Positions 1 through 8,651 of a stretch of DNA of 64,000 nt are shown here, in pieces (the first letter of the stretch is position 1; every line of letters begins with the position of its first letter). The position numbers were made by a program, and so were the translations under genes. This DNA is from a virus: the IMG/VR virus record IMGVR_UViG_3300021185_003145, positions 1 to 64,000 of that record. The stretch is one strand, 5' to 3'. The notes beneath the pieces are model-generated. The model did not search any database. It had not been told where the DNA came from and saw only the letters and a list, made by a program, of their open reading frames with translations.

Positions 1-373
1 CGTCAGTGTAGTGGTCAAGAATAGCGTCGTCATAATAACCTTTTTCAATATTTGTTTTAACTGTTTGCAGTAGAGGCCAAGGAACAAAACTATCGTATAC
101 GTTCTTACGTAGGTGATAGTTAATTAAACGTCCTGCTACCCATTGATAATTAGGATTTTCTTCGCTAATTAAATCAGCGGCACTTTTAATAAGTGTTTCT
201 TGTATTTCAGTAGAAGTAATACCGTTGTAAAATTGTAAATGACTTTTAATCTCAACTTCACTTGCACTGACACCTGTAATGCCTTCACAGGCATAAAATA
301 CAACTTTGTGCATTTTTTCAATGTCTAATGGTTCGTCTGTATTATTACGTTTCTTTACTTGAATATCACTCAT
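1..373 (-). CDS. nrdA: Ribonucleotide reductase large subunit NrdA, N-terminal part
   Basis: Class Ia ribonucleotide reductase alpha chain, which makes deoxyribonucleotides for phage DNA synthesis. The visible ~124 residues begin at an ATG (371-373) and read as the ATP-cone regulatory domain, with segments such as PLDIEKMHKVV, SEVEIKSHLQFYNGI, KSAADLI and LINYHLRKNVY that closely follow bacterial NrdA. The frame is open to the left edge, so the catalytic barrel lies outside the window. It follows the 392-832 gene after 18 bases, so the two are probably co-transcribed. Confidence 0.93.
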   Translation of the reverse strand, partial: MSDIQVKKRNNTDEPLDIEKMHKVVFYACEGITGVSASEVEIKSHLQFYNGITSTEIQETLIKSAADLISEENPNYQWVAGRLINYHLRKNVYDSFVPWPLLQTVKTNIEKGYYDDAILDHYTD

Positions 374-391
374 TAATCGATAGTCCTATTG

Positions 392-832
392 TTATAGATA
401 GTTTACTGCGTTTAGATCGTTTGCATCAAAAGTACGATACTGATCTGTGTTATTGATCGACGTTGTATTTACGACATCTTGGTAGTGAATATTAAGAGCA
501 TATTTCTCACATACTACTACAGCCACGTCGTAACCCGACTTACTGTTATATATTACTACACTTAGGTCCCGTTTGTCAAATCTTTCTGTTAAAAAAAGTG
601 TATAAAACATACCTAAAGCTCTTGCCGCTTCGCAGTACATGTTATCCACTAGTAGTGTCCATGGATCTGGCCAGTTTTCACAACTGTCAATATCCAAATA
701 ATGATTTACCAACGGAGCCATTTTCCATAAATCCGTTGTTTTTTGAAGCATATCCATCCTATCAAGATGCTGAATGCTTTTCCTGAATTTACGCCATTCA
801 GATATACGATCCTCAGGCCTTAAATCAAACAT
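392..832 (-). CDS. Conserved marine myovirus protein of unknown function
   Basis: A 146-residue protein with an ATG start at 832 and an AAAAGG-type ribosome site upstream. It starts MFDLRPEDRISEWRKFR and is rich in aromatic and charged residues; no catalytic motif or membrane segment is visible. I recognise the style from T4-like cyanophages, where similar proteins are unassigned. Its place directly before nrdA suggests co-expression with nucleotide metabolism, but that is only context. Confidence 0.8.
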   Translation of the reverse strand: MFDLRPEDRISEWRKFRKSIQHLDRMDMLQKTTDLWKMAPLVNHYLDIDSCENWPDPWTLLVDNMYCEAARALGMFYTLFLTERFDKRDLSVVIYNSKSGYDVAVVVCEKYALNIHYQDVVNTTSINNTDQYRTFDANDLNAVNYL

Positions 833-852
833 AGTAGCCTTTTAGTTTACTT

Positions 853-2427
853 TTATTTTAATGTCTCGATACGATAATGTAACGTTGGTGCAGTACCTGT
901 ACTTGTTGAAGTATACTGTATAGTACCTGTTGTTCCATCAATAGTGAATCCAACTCCAACATCAGCATTTTCAACTCTTTCTTCATCTAAACTGTAACCA
1001 CCAGTATTATTACCAGTTACTGTTAATGAACCTGTTGCACTTGCTACTCCACGGTTAATAGTAAAGTATATTCTACTGTTACTAAGAACTGCTTGATCAA
1101 AGTCGATAGTTGTATTAGTTGGCGTAGAAGTATTATCTGCTAGTGCTTCTTGTACACCTGGTTGTTGAAAGTGTGTTCCGTAAACAATATGTTCACCTGA
1201 AACTAACCCATATACTCTTTTGTTGTTTGTTTCAATTCTGGCGTGTGATGCTGCATCAGTGTCATTACGCTCAAAACTGTCACCAATACTGTAATTGTTA
1301 TCACTACTAATATCGATGACTGGTGCTATTGGTCCACCTGCTCCAGTTGTTCCACTTGCAGTCATTACTTTAAATGTATTAAAACTACTTACAAAGTCAC
1401 TAACTGCAACTACTTTAATTGCTGAATGATGAATATCATTAAACAAGGAATTATTAATTTTTACGCCTGCAGGTCCATTGGCTACAACATTTTCTCCAAC
1501 TAGTATACCTTGGTAGAGTAAATGAAAATTACATTTATCTAATACTACGTTGTTTACTTCTGTATCAATAACAAATGCTGTATTTGCTCTTCTATAGTTA
1601 CAACGATTAAATGTTATGTGAGCACTATCATCACCTATTTCTTTTGAAACTTTTACAGCTATACTATTACCAGTTGTACTAGGATAAGTATCATTATTTG
1701 CATGATTACCTGTAAATGTAACATCTTCAAAATGTACATAACTTGCACGTTCAACTAGTACTGATGTGTATGCAGTTGTGTTTTCAAAACTACAATGTGA
1801 AATGGAAATATTTTGTGGAAATGTTGCACCACTTAATCCAATGTTTGTGCCTGTTTGTTGGGCACTATCAGTTGTTCTTGCAACATAGTCTGCTGATGAA
1901 CCTGCATACTTAAATATTGTATGTTCAGATCCTTCACCAATAATAACACAGTTACTTGGAATCTTAATTGCACTTTTTACAACATATGTTCCTGCTGGAA
2001 ATAAAATTCTTTTTAAACTTTTGCTATTTGTACTTTCACGGCAATAAACTTGAAATAACATCCAGTTAATTTTTGCGGCTACATCTGTTGTACCGTCACC
2101 AATAATATCAAAATCTTTTGCACTTACAATATCATCTAGTTTGCTTTGTAATGTTCTTTGTACATTACCACTTCCGCTCTGTGTCTGTGCAGTGTATCCT
2201 ACTTCAGTTCCTTTGTATGTATAAGAACTAATTCCACCTAGTATATCACTATACTGTGTTAGAATCTCTGTATTGCCAACTACAGGCGCACCTTCTTCAA
2301 CTGGTCCATTACCAATATAAAGTTTACGATTATCAATTACCCAACCTAGTTCGGCTGCTGATAATTGAGGAAGATCTTGCAACAGACCACGTCTGTGTTG
2401 CACTCTTGAAATTTGAATTACTGCCAT
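853..2427 (-). CDS. Tail spike/fibre with pectate-lyase-like beta-helix
   Basis: A 524-residue virion protein. Residues 1-60 form a short N-terminal attachment domain (HRRGLLQDLPQLSAAELGW, KLYIGNG) typical of phage fibre or baseplate-associated proteins. From about residue 100 a pectate-lyase-3-type beta-helix begins (KDFDIIGDGTTD, ILFPAGTYVV, NCVIIGEGS), continuing in solenoid repeats to about 400, followed by a beta-rich tail. Such proteins bind or cleave surface polysaccharide; no catalytic residues can be assigned. A TATAAATA late box lies 25 bases upstream. The gene sits apart from the main fibre locus. Confidence 0.8.
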   Translation of the reverse strand: MAVIQISRVQHRRGLLQDLPQLSAAELGWVIDNRKLYIGNGPVEEGAPVVGNTEILTQYSDILGGISSYTYKGTEVGYTAQTQSGSGNVQRTLQSKLDDIVSAKDFDIIGDGTTDVAAKINWMLFQVYCRESTNSKSLKRILFPAGTYVVKSAIKIPSNCVIIGEGSEHTIFKYAGSSADYVARTTDSAQQTGTNIGLSGATFPQNISISHCSFENTTAYTSVLVERASYVHFEDVTFTGNHANNDTYPSTTGNSIAVKVSKEIGDDSAHITFNRCNYRRANTAFVIDTEVNNVVLDKCNFHLLYQGILVGENVVANGPAGVKINNSLFNDIHHSAIKVVAVSDFVSSFNTFKVMTASGTTGAGGPIAPVIDISSDNNYSIGDSFERNDTDAASHARIETNNKRVYGLVSGEHIVYGTHFQQPGVQEALADNTSTPTNTTIDFDQAVLSNSRIYFTINRGVASATGSLTVTGNNTGGYSLDEERVENADVGVGFTIDGTTGTIQYTSTSTGTAPTLHYRIETLK

Positions 2428-2451
2428 GTTTCCACCTTCGTCTATGTAATG

Positions 2452-2459
2452 TATTTATA
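2452..2459 (-). promoter_or_regulatory. T4-type late promoter box TATAAATA
   Basis: Exact TATAAATA on the minus strand, 25 bases before the tail spike ATG, leaving a leader of about 19 bases. Confidence 0.7.
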
Positions 2460-2461
2460 CA

Positions 2462-3178
2462 TTAAGAAGTCTTTATATAGTACTGCTCGACACGTTTCCA
2501 CCATTGTTGACGCCAATGTTCAAATAATTCTCCTTCAACAATAAACTCTTGATACTGTGGATCTGTTTGTAACTTACCTTGATCATCCATCTCAGGCTTA
2601 ACACACATTAACACTACACCTTTAGAAATGTTTGTGCCATAGACTTCGTTATGTGCTTCTGCATATGCACACAGTTGTAAGTAATAATCTTCTACCCATT
2701 CTGCTTTCTTAGGCTTATTAGTTTGCTTAAAGTCCATAATAGCATGTTCGCCTTTGTGTACTCCTACTAAGTCAGTTGTACCTGCGTATATGCCAGGAAA
2801 GAACATAGATACTTCTACGCCCCATACTTGATCAACATTACACATTCCTTCACGTATAATAGTTTCAGCCATTGCATGAGATTGATGACTGAATGGATTT
2901 GTGCCACGTTCTTTAATAAAACCGTCAATGCAATAATTTTCAAGGTAGGTATGCATACGAGTACCACGATTGGCTGCCTCAGTCACAACTTCCTGTGCTT
3001 TAACCTCACCAACACGTTTTCGCCAACGTCTTAGACCTTCTTGTTTTTCTTGTGATTGAGTTACACTGAGGATTGTAGTTACACTAGGAACCGCTAATCC
3101 GTCAGGAGTACTGTATAGCCTTTTTCCGTCTACACTCTTTCGAGTCAAGGCTTTGTAGTCAAATTTATCAGTTATCAT
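2462..3178 (-). CDS. PD-(D/E)XK exonuclease, MGME1/RecB-like
   Basis: A 238-residue nuclease of the Cas4/RecB/MGME1 superfamily, probably acting on single-strand ends in replication or recombination. Visible motifs in order: RGTRMH (71-76), an acidic residue in GVEVSM (about 122), GTTDLVG with D136, the core DFKQ (D149, K151), and QLCAYA (168-173), the QxxxY-like motif. This is the full active-site set, so it should be active. It has its own sigma70-like promoter (3185-3213), fitting early or middle expression, unlike its late-type neighbours. Confidence 0.85.
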   Translation of the reverse strand: MITDKFDYKALTRKSVDGKRLYSTPDGLAVPSVTTILSVTQSQEKQEGLRRWRKRVGEVKAQEVVTEAANRGTRMHTYLENYCIDGFIKERGTNPFSHQSHAMAETIIREGMCNVDQVWGVEVSMFFPGIYAGTTDLVGVHKGEHAIMDFKQTNKPKKAEWVEDYYLQLCAYAEAHNEVYGTNISKGVVLMCVKPEMDDQGKLQTDPQYQEFIVEGELFEHWRQQWWKRVEQYYIKTS

Positions 3179-3184
3179 AATATT

Positions 3185-3213
3185 ATTATAACAGAGATTT
3201 TGTTAGAGATCAA
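3185..3213 (-). promoter_or_regulatory. Sigma70-like promoter for the exonuclease
   Basis: Minus strand TTGATC (3208-3213), 17-base spacer, perfect TATAAT (3185-3190). The -35 overlaps the end of the upstream gene. Confidence 0.7.
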
Positions 3214-3560
3214 GTTCTTTTTTTCAAAGCTCTTTTAGCCATTGAATCAACTTTATCAACAGGTTCTATATCTAAGTCTGCCTTAGTTGCAATAGTTCGT
3301 TCATCACCTGCTAAATTTAGTACTACAGTATCCTGATTATAATCAGAAACAAGAGCTTTAAAGTTTGGGTTGCCTTGTACTAAAGTACTAAAATTATCAT
3401 ATGTTAATGCTACACCTACTGATTGTGCTAACTGCACTAAAGCGGCCATACTAACTTCAGGATTTCCACCTGTTTGCTCAGCACGGTTTTTTAGAAACAC
3501 TAACAAGCTCATAACCTTGTTAGATGAATCTGTTTCTATTACAAATTCATCAAATCTCAT
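3210..3560 (-). CDS. Unknown virion-type protein with capsid-targeting-like N-terminus
   Basis: A 116-residue protein starting MRFDEFVIETD, which resembles the T4 capsid-targeting sequence MKTYQEFIAE with a possible gp21-type cleavage after VIE. The remainder is helical, then beta, then a basic tail (MAKRALKKRT). The start overlaps the upstream stop as TAATG, so translation is coupled to the 3560-4552 gene. Function unknown; an internal head protein is a guess from the N-terminus. Confidence 0.7.
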   Translation of the reverse strand: MRFDEFVIETDSSNKVMSLLVFLKNRAEQTGGNPEVSMAALVQLAQSVGVALTYDNFSTLVQGNPNFKALVSDYNQDTVVLNLAGDERTIATKADLDIEPVDKVDSMAKRALKKRT

Positions 3561-4552
3561 TAGATACGTTCTTCTCTGTCTAGTTCTGCGTCGCCTTCTT
3601 GTCCGGCTGGATCTGCATCTAAGTCTAAGTCAGCATCTGTATCGCCACTTATATCTAAGTCTAGTTCTGAATCATCAGCACCTAAATCAACTGCTGGCTC
3701 ATCACTAACTGCAGGCTGTTCGCCAATTAAAATACGACTTGCATTATCCATATCTCCACGAGCAGTTGTAACTGCATCCATGAATGCTTCTAAGGCACCT
3801 TTTGCGGCATTGTTAAATGCTTCTGCTTTTTCATTGCCCATTTCATCACGAATTGAATCTGTTAATGGAAGTAGTTCTTCATTCATCATTTCACCAACAT
3901 CTTCTAACATGCTTTGAATTCTATCAACCATGTCTTTTGATGCTAATACTAATTCAGCACTTTCCATTTCGCCTTCATTAATTTGTGTTGACTCATTAAT
4001 ACCTAATGCTTTTTTAGAACGTCTTTGTACCATTTGTAACATGCGAACATTTGCTATTCCACTTGACATAATTTCATCCATCATATCAATAACTGGCATA
4101 AGTCCAATCATTAGTGTTGGCGGTACAGTTTTACCTTGCTTGTATAATTCCATTGCACGTCTGGCTTTAGCAAAGTTTTGTGTTCCTACTAGCATACGAA
4201 GTGCTTGGTTTCTCTTTGCATCTGCTCCTGGAAGTTCCTGTTGTGGCTCAATAGCACCATCACCTGGCTCTTCGTTAGACTGCTCATCTTTTTCATTAAT
4301 TCCTAAGTCATTTTCAACTAACCATGCTTCAACAGTTTCTTTAGCAAGTTTAGACGCCATATACTTCTTATCTGTTTGATAAGGCCCTGTGCCTTTTTGC
4401 GATTCTGTTAAAGTTTTTTCAATAGCAGATAGTAACTTTGTTGCACGTTTTTCAGTTAACTTTTCTAAGTCAAGAGTCATATTAAAACGTGTTGCTAATA
4501 GTTTATTTAAACTATCACTGTGTTTAACTCTGTTTAAATCATTTAATTCCAT
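3560..4552 (-). CDS. Conserved helical virion-type protein, acidic C-terminus
   Basis: A 330-residue protein. An N-terminal helical part (1-95) is followed by an acidic proline-rich linker, a long helical region (about 110-280) and an extremely acidic tail of Asp/Glu/Leu repeats (DLDLDADPAG). Related proteins occur in marine T4-like phages without assigned function. It has a late-type CTAAATA box 30 bases upstream. Tail composition and context fit a head core or assembly protein, but nothing proves it. Confidence 0.7.
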   Translation of the reverse strand: MELNDLNRVKHSDSLNKLLATRFNMTLDLEKLTEKRATKLLSAIEKTLTESQKGTGPYQTDKKYMASKLAKETVEAWLVENDLGINEKDEQSNEEPGDGAIEPQQELPGADAKRNQALRMLVGTQNFAKARRAMELYKQGKTVPPTLMIGLMPVIDMMDEIMSSGIANVRMLQMVQRRSKKALGINESTQINEGEMESAELVLASKDMVDRIQSMLEDVGEMMNEELLPLTDSIRDEMGNEKAEAFNNAAKGALEAFMDAVTTARGDMDNASRILIGEQPAVSDEPAVDLGADDSELDLDISGDTDADLDLDADPAGQEGDAELDREERI

Positions 4553-4581
4553 GTGTTTATCCCAAACCTGTTTTGTAAGTG

Positions 4582-4588
4582 TATTTAG
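4582..4588 (-). promoter_or_regulatory. Late promoter-like box CTAAATA
   Basis: Minus-strand CTAAATA 30 bases before the 4552 start; it lies at the end of the upstream gene. Confidence 0.55.
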
Positions 4589-5028
4589 CCTACTTTTAAT
4601 TTTTTAAGAAAATTTGTGAGACGTTCTCTTTTGTTTTTTAACTGACACATACTGTCATCATAACGTATCCACATAAGTTCTTTTTTAAATGGATCAGTTG
4701 TCGTTTTAAATCTTGTTAGAAATACATAAGCGTTTTCAACAAGACGCCCGTAATTAGTATCTTCGTGTAATATTGTTCTAGCATCTATATTATTGTTGCC
4801 AATAGTTGCAATACACCATGCTACTGCACTAGATCGAAGTGTAAACTTTTTTTCTTCACGTTTTTTATAGTACACTACCCAGAAACCATCGTCTTGTTTG
4901 CAAACATAGTTTCCTACTCTTACATTGTCTTGGTTATTAACAATAACTGGAGTTTGATCAAGTCTAGATTTTACAAAGTCTGAAAATTGTTTAAGTTCTG
5001 GTTTCTTTGTAATAGTAGAGGTCACCAT
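4585..5028 (-). CDS. Conserved marine myovirus protein of unknown function
   Basis: About 147 residues from the ATG at 5028 (MVTSTITKKPELKQF), preferred because AGGA lies 9 bases upstream; a GTG at 5052 would add eight residues. The body contains PVIVNNQDNVRVGNYVCKQ and a WVVYYKKREEKKF strand, then a basic C-terminus. No known motif. It overlaps the end of the preceding small gene by about 38 bases, so the two are co-translated. Confidence 0.65.
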   Translation of the reverse strand: MVTSTITKKPELKQFSDFVKSRLDQTPVIVNNQDNVRVGNYVCKQDDGFWVVYYKKREEKKFTLRSSAVAWCIATIGNNNIDARTILHEDTNYGRLVENAYVFLTRFKTTTDPFKKELMWIRYDDSMCQLKNKRERLTNFLKKLKVG

Positions 5029-5197
5029 TGCGTTTTTTCCTATATAATACACTCTTATTTACTAACATTAAACATACTTTTATATGCTTTTGTTCAACAT
5101 CAGTTAGTTTTACTGATGTCTTAAAACTATCTAAAAATTCTTCTTCTTCCTTTGATAATGCTACTCTTACACCATCAGAAAATTCAAAATAACTCAT
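4991..5197 (-). CDS. Small conserved protein, unknown
   Basis: A 68-residue protein (MSYFEFSDGVRVALSKEEE...), acidic in the middle and basic/tyrosine-rich at the end. It starts in an ATGA overlap with the kinase stop at 5194 and overlaps the following gene. Similar short proteins occur in T4-like cyanophages. Function unknown. Confidence 0.65.
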   Translation of the reverse strand: MSYFEFSDGVRVALSKEEEEFLDSFKTSVKLTDVEQKHIKVCLMLVNKSVLYRKKRNGDLYYYKETRT

Positions 5198-6099
5198 CGA
5201 GTTTTAGTTTTTTCTTTTGCTTTATCAATCCACTGTTGTGCTTTACTGCTAACCGGTGCATTTAAAAATTTCTGTGTGTTATTATATACTTTGTCGAAGT
5301 TCTTTGAGCGAGTTGGGTCTTCAAGACCTCCGCTATTATCGACAATAAAAAATTTGTTGGCTCCAAATATCTGCTGATATTTACCTACGTTTTGTTGCGT
5401 GTCGTCCCATATTTGCTTAACCATTTTAGGAGGTAGTATGCGATCACGTTCTTTGTTTCTTTGTTGTGCAACATCAAGACTAGTGTTGACAAATATCATT
5501 GCACAATCATAGCCTAGTTGCTTAAAAAATTTTACTTGATTTTTATATACGTCTACTTCTTTACCAGTACCATCTACAAGTAAACCAAGTCTACCTGATA
5601 TGTACTGTATACTGCGTTTCTTTGTTAAGTTCTTTGCTTGACCACGGATTTCTTGTCCTTGTGGAGATGCAATAGAGTCTGGATCTAAATCAAGATCTTG
5701 CTTTTTCATTAGCAATTCATATACTTCGTCACTGTTTAGTGGACGTAATCCTGTGCCACCAAGAATGTTCTTAGCAACAAAACTTTTACCACTACCCGGT
5801 CCACCTGCCATAAAAAGTGCTTTAAATATATGCGGGTCGTTAACACCTTCTTCAATAGTGCCTTCTCCAAAACTAACAGTTTGTCCCGGACGAAGTCCAC
5901 CTGCTATCTTTTTCTGACCTGGCTTTTTGGCTTTTATAACTGGATTATTTGGATCTTTATTATCAATATCTACTTGATCTGTATCGATAGTTGTCTCAAT
6001 ACCAGGTTTCTTTGGGTCTGTAAGTGTAACCTTATTACCTGCAACCTTGCTTACTTTTTGCGGTTCTCCACCAAATTCAAATAGATCATTTAAACGCAT
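5194..6099 (-). CDS. P-loop kinase, zeta-toxin/polynucleotide-kinase-like, with CTS-like N-terminus
   Basis: A 301-residue protein. It begins MRLNDLFEFG, a capsid-targeting-like peptide with possible cleavage after LFE. Residues 13-90 look like a small beta domain (KVSKVAGNKVTL). The kinase domain has Walker A GGPGSGKS (99-106), NSDEV after it, LVDGTGK (174-180) and an arginine-rich lid (QQRNKERDR), as in AAA_33 and zeta-toxin kinases that phosphorylate nucleic acid ends or small molecules. The substrate is not deducible. It sits next to a very basic protein and near ligase-like and nucleotidyltransferase genes, which makes a nucleic-acid end kinase plausible. Confidence 0.75.
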   Translation of the reverse strand: MRLNDLFEFGGEPQKVSKVAGNKVTLTDPKKPGIETTIDTDQVDIDNKDPNNPVIKAKKPGQKKIAGGLRPGQTVSFGEGTIEEGVNDPHIFKALFMAGGPGSGKSFVAKNILGGTGLRPLNSDEVYELLMKKQDLDLDPDSIASPQGQEIRGQAKNLTKKRSIQYISGRLGLLVDGTGKEVDVYKNQVKFFKQLGYDCAMIFVNTSLDVAQQRNKERDRILPPKMVKQIWDDTQQNVGKYQQIFGANKFFIVDNSGGLEDPTRSKNFDKVYNNTQKFLNAPVSSKAQQWIDKAKEKTKTR

Positions 6100-6396
6100 T
6101 TATCTGCTTGCCTTGTTCAGTGCCTGTATTCTTTTGCTTACTGGATTTACTCGTTTTGTTCTTTTTGACTTACGAGCCATTTTAGTACCAAGTCTTGCTT
6201 TAGTCATCTTCAACTTCATACGTTTTTTGATATCAGGTGCGGCAAAACATGCTCCAGGAGTACTAACTGTTTTTCCCTTTAAACGTCCAATAGTACATCT
6301 ATACTTCCGTACTACTTGGTTACCACGACGGCCCCAAGCCATTTTGGTTTCATTTATATCTGTTTTTTCGTCACTGAATAGTTCTAATATAAGCAT
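6100..6396 (-). CDS. Very basic conserved head-type protein
   Basis: Up to 98 residues, strongly basic (MARKSKRTKRVNP, KKRMKLKMTKARLG), as expected of a DNA-binding internal head protein. The start is uncertain. ATG at 6396 gives a leader peptide MLILELFSDEKTDINE, which ends in INE, an ideal gp21-type (I/L)xE site. The alternative ATG at 6342 (MAWGRRGN) is where I remember cyanophage relatives starting. Neither has a good ribosome site. A CTAAATA box exactly five bases before the first ATG would make that mRNA leaderless. Confidence 0.75.
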   Translation of the reverse strand: MLILELFSDEKTDINETKMAWGRRGNQVVRKYRCTIGRLKGKTVSTPGACFAAPDIKKRMKLKMTKARLGTKMARKSKRTKRVNPVSKRIQALNKASR

Positions 6397-6401
6397 ATTA
6401 G

Positions 6402-6408
6402 TATTTAG
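6402..6408 (-). promoter_or_regulatory. Late box GACTAAATA five bases before ATG
   Basis: Minus-strand GACTAAATA followed by CTAAT and then ATG. If the start site sits six bases past the box, as in T4, the mRNA begins at the A of ATG. Confidence 0.55.
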
Positions 6409-6420
6409 TCCTATTGGATC

Positions 6421-6684
6421 TTATTTAAGAAATAGTTGGTATGCTAAAAAGCCGCAGGTTGTACATAAAGTTGTAATAATACCTACACCCCAGTTAATCA
6501 TTTGTCTGTTACGAACGTCACGGTCACGCACTACACTGTCTCTGATTTCTCCGAGAACAGATTCAATACCTATGACACGCCCTTCCAGGTTGTCTAATTT
6601 TTCTTCCAAACGTGAGTACCTCGCTGCACATAATTCAACGTGAGCTTCTAGGCTTGTTTTTTCAATGTCTCGACTTAAACTCAT
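6421..6684 (-). CDS. Coiled-coil protein with C-terminal membrane anchor, XhlA-like
   Basis: An 87-residue protein. Residues 1-60 form a coiled coil (ARYSRLEEKLDNLEGRVIGIES, written here only in part: SRLEEKLDNLEGR), followed by one membrane segment near the end (MINWGVGIITTLCTTCGFLAY, about 62-82; key run IITTLCTTCGFLAY). The architecture matches the XhlA/haemolysin-like family found in many phages, sometimes linked with lysis. AGGA precedes the ATG. It has a long leader of about 100 bases back to a late box at 6790. A spanin or holin helper role is possible but unproven. Confidence 0.7.
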   Translation of the reverse strand: MSLSRDIEKTSLEAHVELCAARYSRLEEKLDNLEGRVIGIESVLGEIRDSVVRDRDVRNRQMINWGVGIITTLCTTCGFLAYQLFLK

Positions 6685-6789
6685 TGCTTCCTCAGGGTTG
6701 CTTTAACCGATTGATAATATTGGAGCCTTATAGACTTGTGCCTGTGTTTTGTTGCCTGTGTTATGCCTATCGCTTTTACGCTTCAGTTA

Positions 6790-6796
6790 TATTTAT
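6790..6796 (-). promoter_or_regulatory. Late promoter-like box ATAAATA
   Basis: CATAAATA on the minus strand, about 106 bases before the 6684 start. The 6685-6789 gap holds only this leader, which contains a direct repeat AACACAGGCA. Confidence 0.5.
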
Positions 6797-6825
6797 GAAC
6801 CAAAGTTAAAAGAATATGTGAATGT

Positions 6826-7518
6826 TTATCTTTGAAACTTTCTTACTGCTACGTTACTTGCCTTTGCTATAGCATCTTTTTTTCGTATTGCTTTGTATCC
6901 TGCAACTGCACCAGCAACTGCACCTACTGCCGCCCATCCTAACTTACTGTTGTACGGACTCTTTGCATTTGGGTTAGCAATACCATTAATACTTTTTATA
7001 TAAGGAGTATGTAAATCACTGCCTCTTGCATAATGATTCATCATAAATCCTAATCGTGTTGCTCCTGCTTTTTGTTCACTTGGTAAAGCACGTGGCCAAT
7101 CTGCAATAATTCTACGCATTGCTTTAAGATTAGGATCTTTAATTCGTAAAGACTTTTCAAGTTGCATTATAGTACGTCTATCTCTGTCAGTAACTTTTAT
7201 ACCATTTTGTATATCTCTAAGCATACGTTTAACTTGTGCATTAGGTACACTAAGAATTCCTTTGTCTTCAATAGTATCAAGGTGTGCCATTAAGTTATGT
7301 AAATCACTAGCACCAGCTCTAACACCATCAAATCCACCAAAACGCATTGTATTTTTTGCATACTTTCCTGCTATGCCTGGATCAGTGTAACGCATAGCCT
7401 GTAAAGAAAGGATGTGTGCGTAAATATTATGTGCTACATCTTCAGCACTCTTAGTTTTAAAAGACGCAGGACTTCTAAATAATTTTGCTTCGACTAATTC
7501 ATCTTTTATAAAATTCAT
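6826..7518 (-). CDS. Unknown head-type protein with CTS-like N-terminus and glycine-rich membrane segment
   Basis: A 230-residue basic protein. It begins MNFIKDELVEAKLF, where LVE followed by A resembles a gp21 cleavage site. The middle is helical and basic (KVTDRDRRTIMQLEKS). Residues about 193-212 form a small-residue hydrophobic segment (AAVGAVAGAVAGYKA) followed by lysines, suggesting membrane insertion. An ejected, membrane-inserting internal protein would fit, but is inference. It starts at the stop of the upstream ligase-like gene. Confidence 0.65.
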   Translation of the reverse strand: MNFIKDELVEAKLFRSPASFKTKSAEDVAHNIYAHILSLQAMRYTDPGIAGKYAKNTMRFGGFDGVRAGASDLHNLMAHLDTIEDKGILSVPNAQVKRMLRDIQNGIKVTDRDRRTIMQLEKSLRIKDPNLKAMRRIIADWPRALPSEQKAGATRLGFMMNHYARGSDLHTPYIKSINGIANPNAKSPYNSKLGWAAVGAVAGAVAGYKAIRKKDAIAKASNVAVRKFQR

Positions 7519-8651
7519 TATCTCTGTACCGCTCTGTTTGCTTTTGTAAAGTATTCTCTACCAACTAGTTTTACGTCACCTTTTGGATCTGAAAGAACGT
7601 AACCTTCGCCGCCTTCTCCACTACCAATAGTTGCTTTAACATCTGCATCTTGTTTTTCAAACTGGTCAATAATATCATCTTTAACAATTTGTATACCTCG
7701 TACAATACGCCACATACTTTTAAAACCGTTAATATTTTCATTAATATGTTGCATTATACGAGCTTGTTTAACACCACTAACTTTACTTGTTGACATCCAC
7801 TTTTCAAAATCATCACCTAAGCCGTCCATAGTTGTATCAACTTTACTGTTTATGTAAGCATAGAATATTTTGCTTAAATCTTTCATCTTAAGTTGTTCTA
7901 GTACTGCCTTGTCTAATAACTTGTCAATTTCAGTTGCACTACTATTTACTACTGATTCGAGTTGTTTAATTTTTGAATCATCGATACTTGGTGCTTTTTG
8001 TACTGTTACCGGTGGTATTACTAATACTTCGTTACCTTGCATAGTGTTCATATCTGCTTGTGTTAGTTTACGATCAATACCGTTTTCATCCATGTGTAAG
8101 TGTATAACAATACCGTATGTACTTTGTGCTATTCTTTTACCAATATCACTGTCTGCTTTAACTGTATATGTTACAATATTTGGAGTAAACACAAACGAGT
8201 CTTGTTTTTTAGGAGGCATTGTAAAATATAATAAATCACCTTTGTAGTACCCACGAAAGTCTTCAGGCATTGCTTTTTCAAAAGCCATAAAAGCATTTTT
8301 CATTGCACCTGCTAATTGTTTAAAGCCGTCTGCTTTTTCAGGAATTTTTGCACCAGGTCTGTTTAGTATCATTTGTGCTACTGCATCACCACTTTTTGCT
8401 TTGCCATCATAACCTTTTGCTACAAATCCGCCTTTGTCTGTTAGGATAAAATCACCAGACTCATCACGACCGAATATAATAGCAGGGCTTCCATCCCATT
8501 TAATTGTGACATCACTATGCCCTCCTTGTTCGAGTCTTTTTAATGACTCTAAAGTACGTTTAGCACCCTTACTACCTTCCCAAAAGATAATATCTTCTGC
8601 ATGTTGTATACGGGCCTCAACTGCTTCAATTATAAATTCAAGTGCTTTCAT
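7518..8651 (-). CDS. Ligase-superfamily covalent nucleotidyltransferase with CTS-like N-terminus
   Basis: A 377-residue protein starting MKALEFIIEAVE, close in pattern to the T4 capsid-targeting sequence, with IIE before A. It then shows the ordered ligase/capping motifs: motif I KWDG (51-54, lysine nucleophile), motif III KGDLLYF (137-143), a IIIa-like strand GIVIHLH (180-186), motif IV EGYVL (349-353) and motif V VKLV (360-363). A helical insertion of about 130 residues sits before motif IV, and there is no domain after motif V, so it lacks a C-terminal OB fold. An RNA or DNA ligase is the best guess; the substrate is unknown. Confidence 0.75.
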   Translation of the reverse strand: MKALEFIIEAVEARIQHAEDIIFWEGSKGAKRTLESLKRLEQGGHSDVTIKWDGSPAIIFGRDESGDFILTDKGGFVAKGYDGKAKSGDAVAQMILNRPGAKIPEKADGFKQLAGAMKNAFMAFEKAMPEDFRGYYKGDLLYFTMPPKKQDSFVFTPNIVTYTVKADSDIGKRIAQSTYGIVIHLHMDENGIDRKLTQADMNTMQGNEVLVIPPVTVQKAPSIDDSKIKQLESVVNSSATEIDKLLDKAVLEQLKMKDLSKIFYAYINSKVDTTMDGLGDDFEKWMSTSKVSGVKQARIMQHINENINGFKSMWRIVRGIQIVKDDIIDQFEKQDADVKATIGSGEGGEGYVLSDPKGDVKLVGREYFTKANRAVQR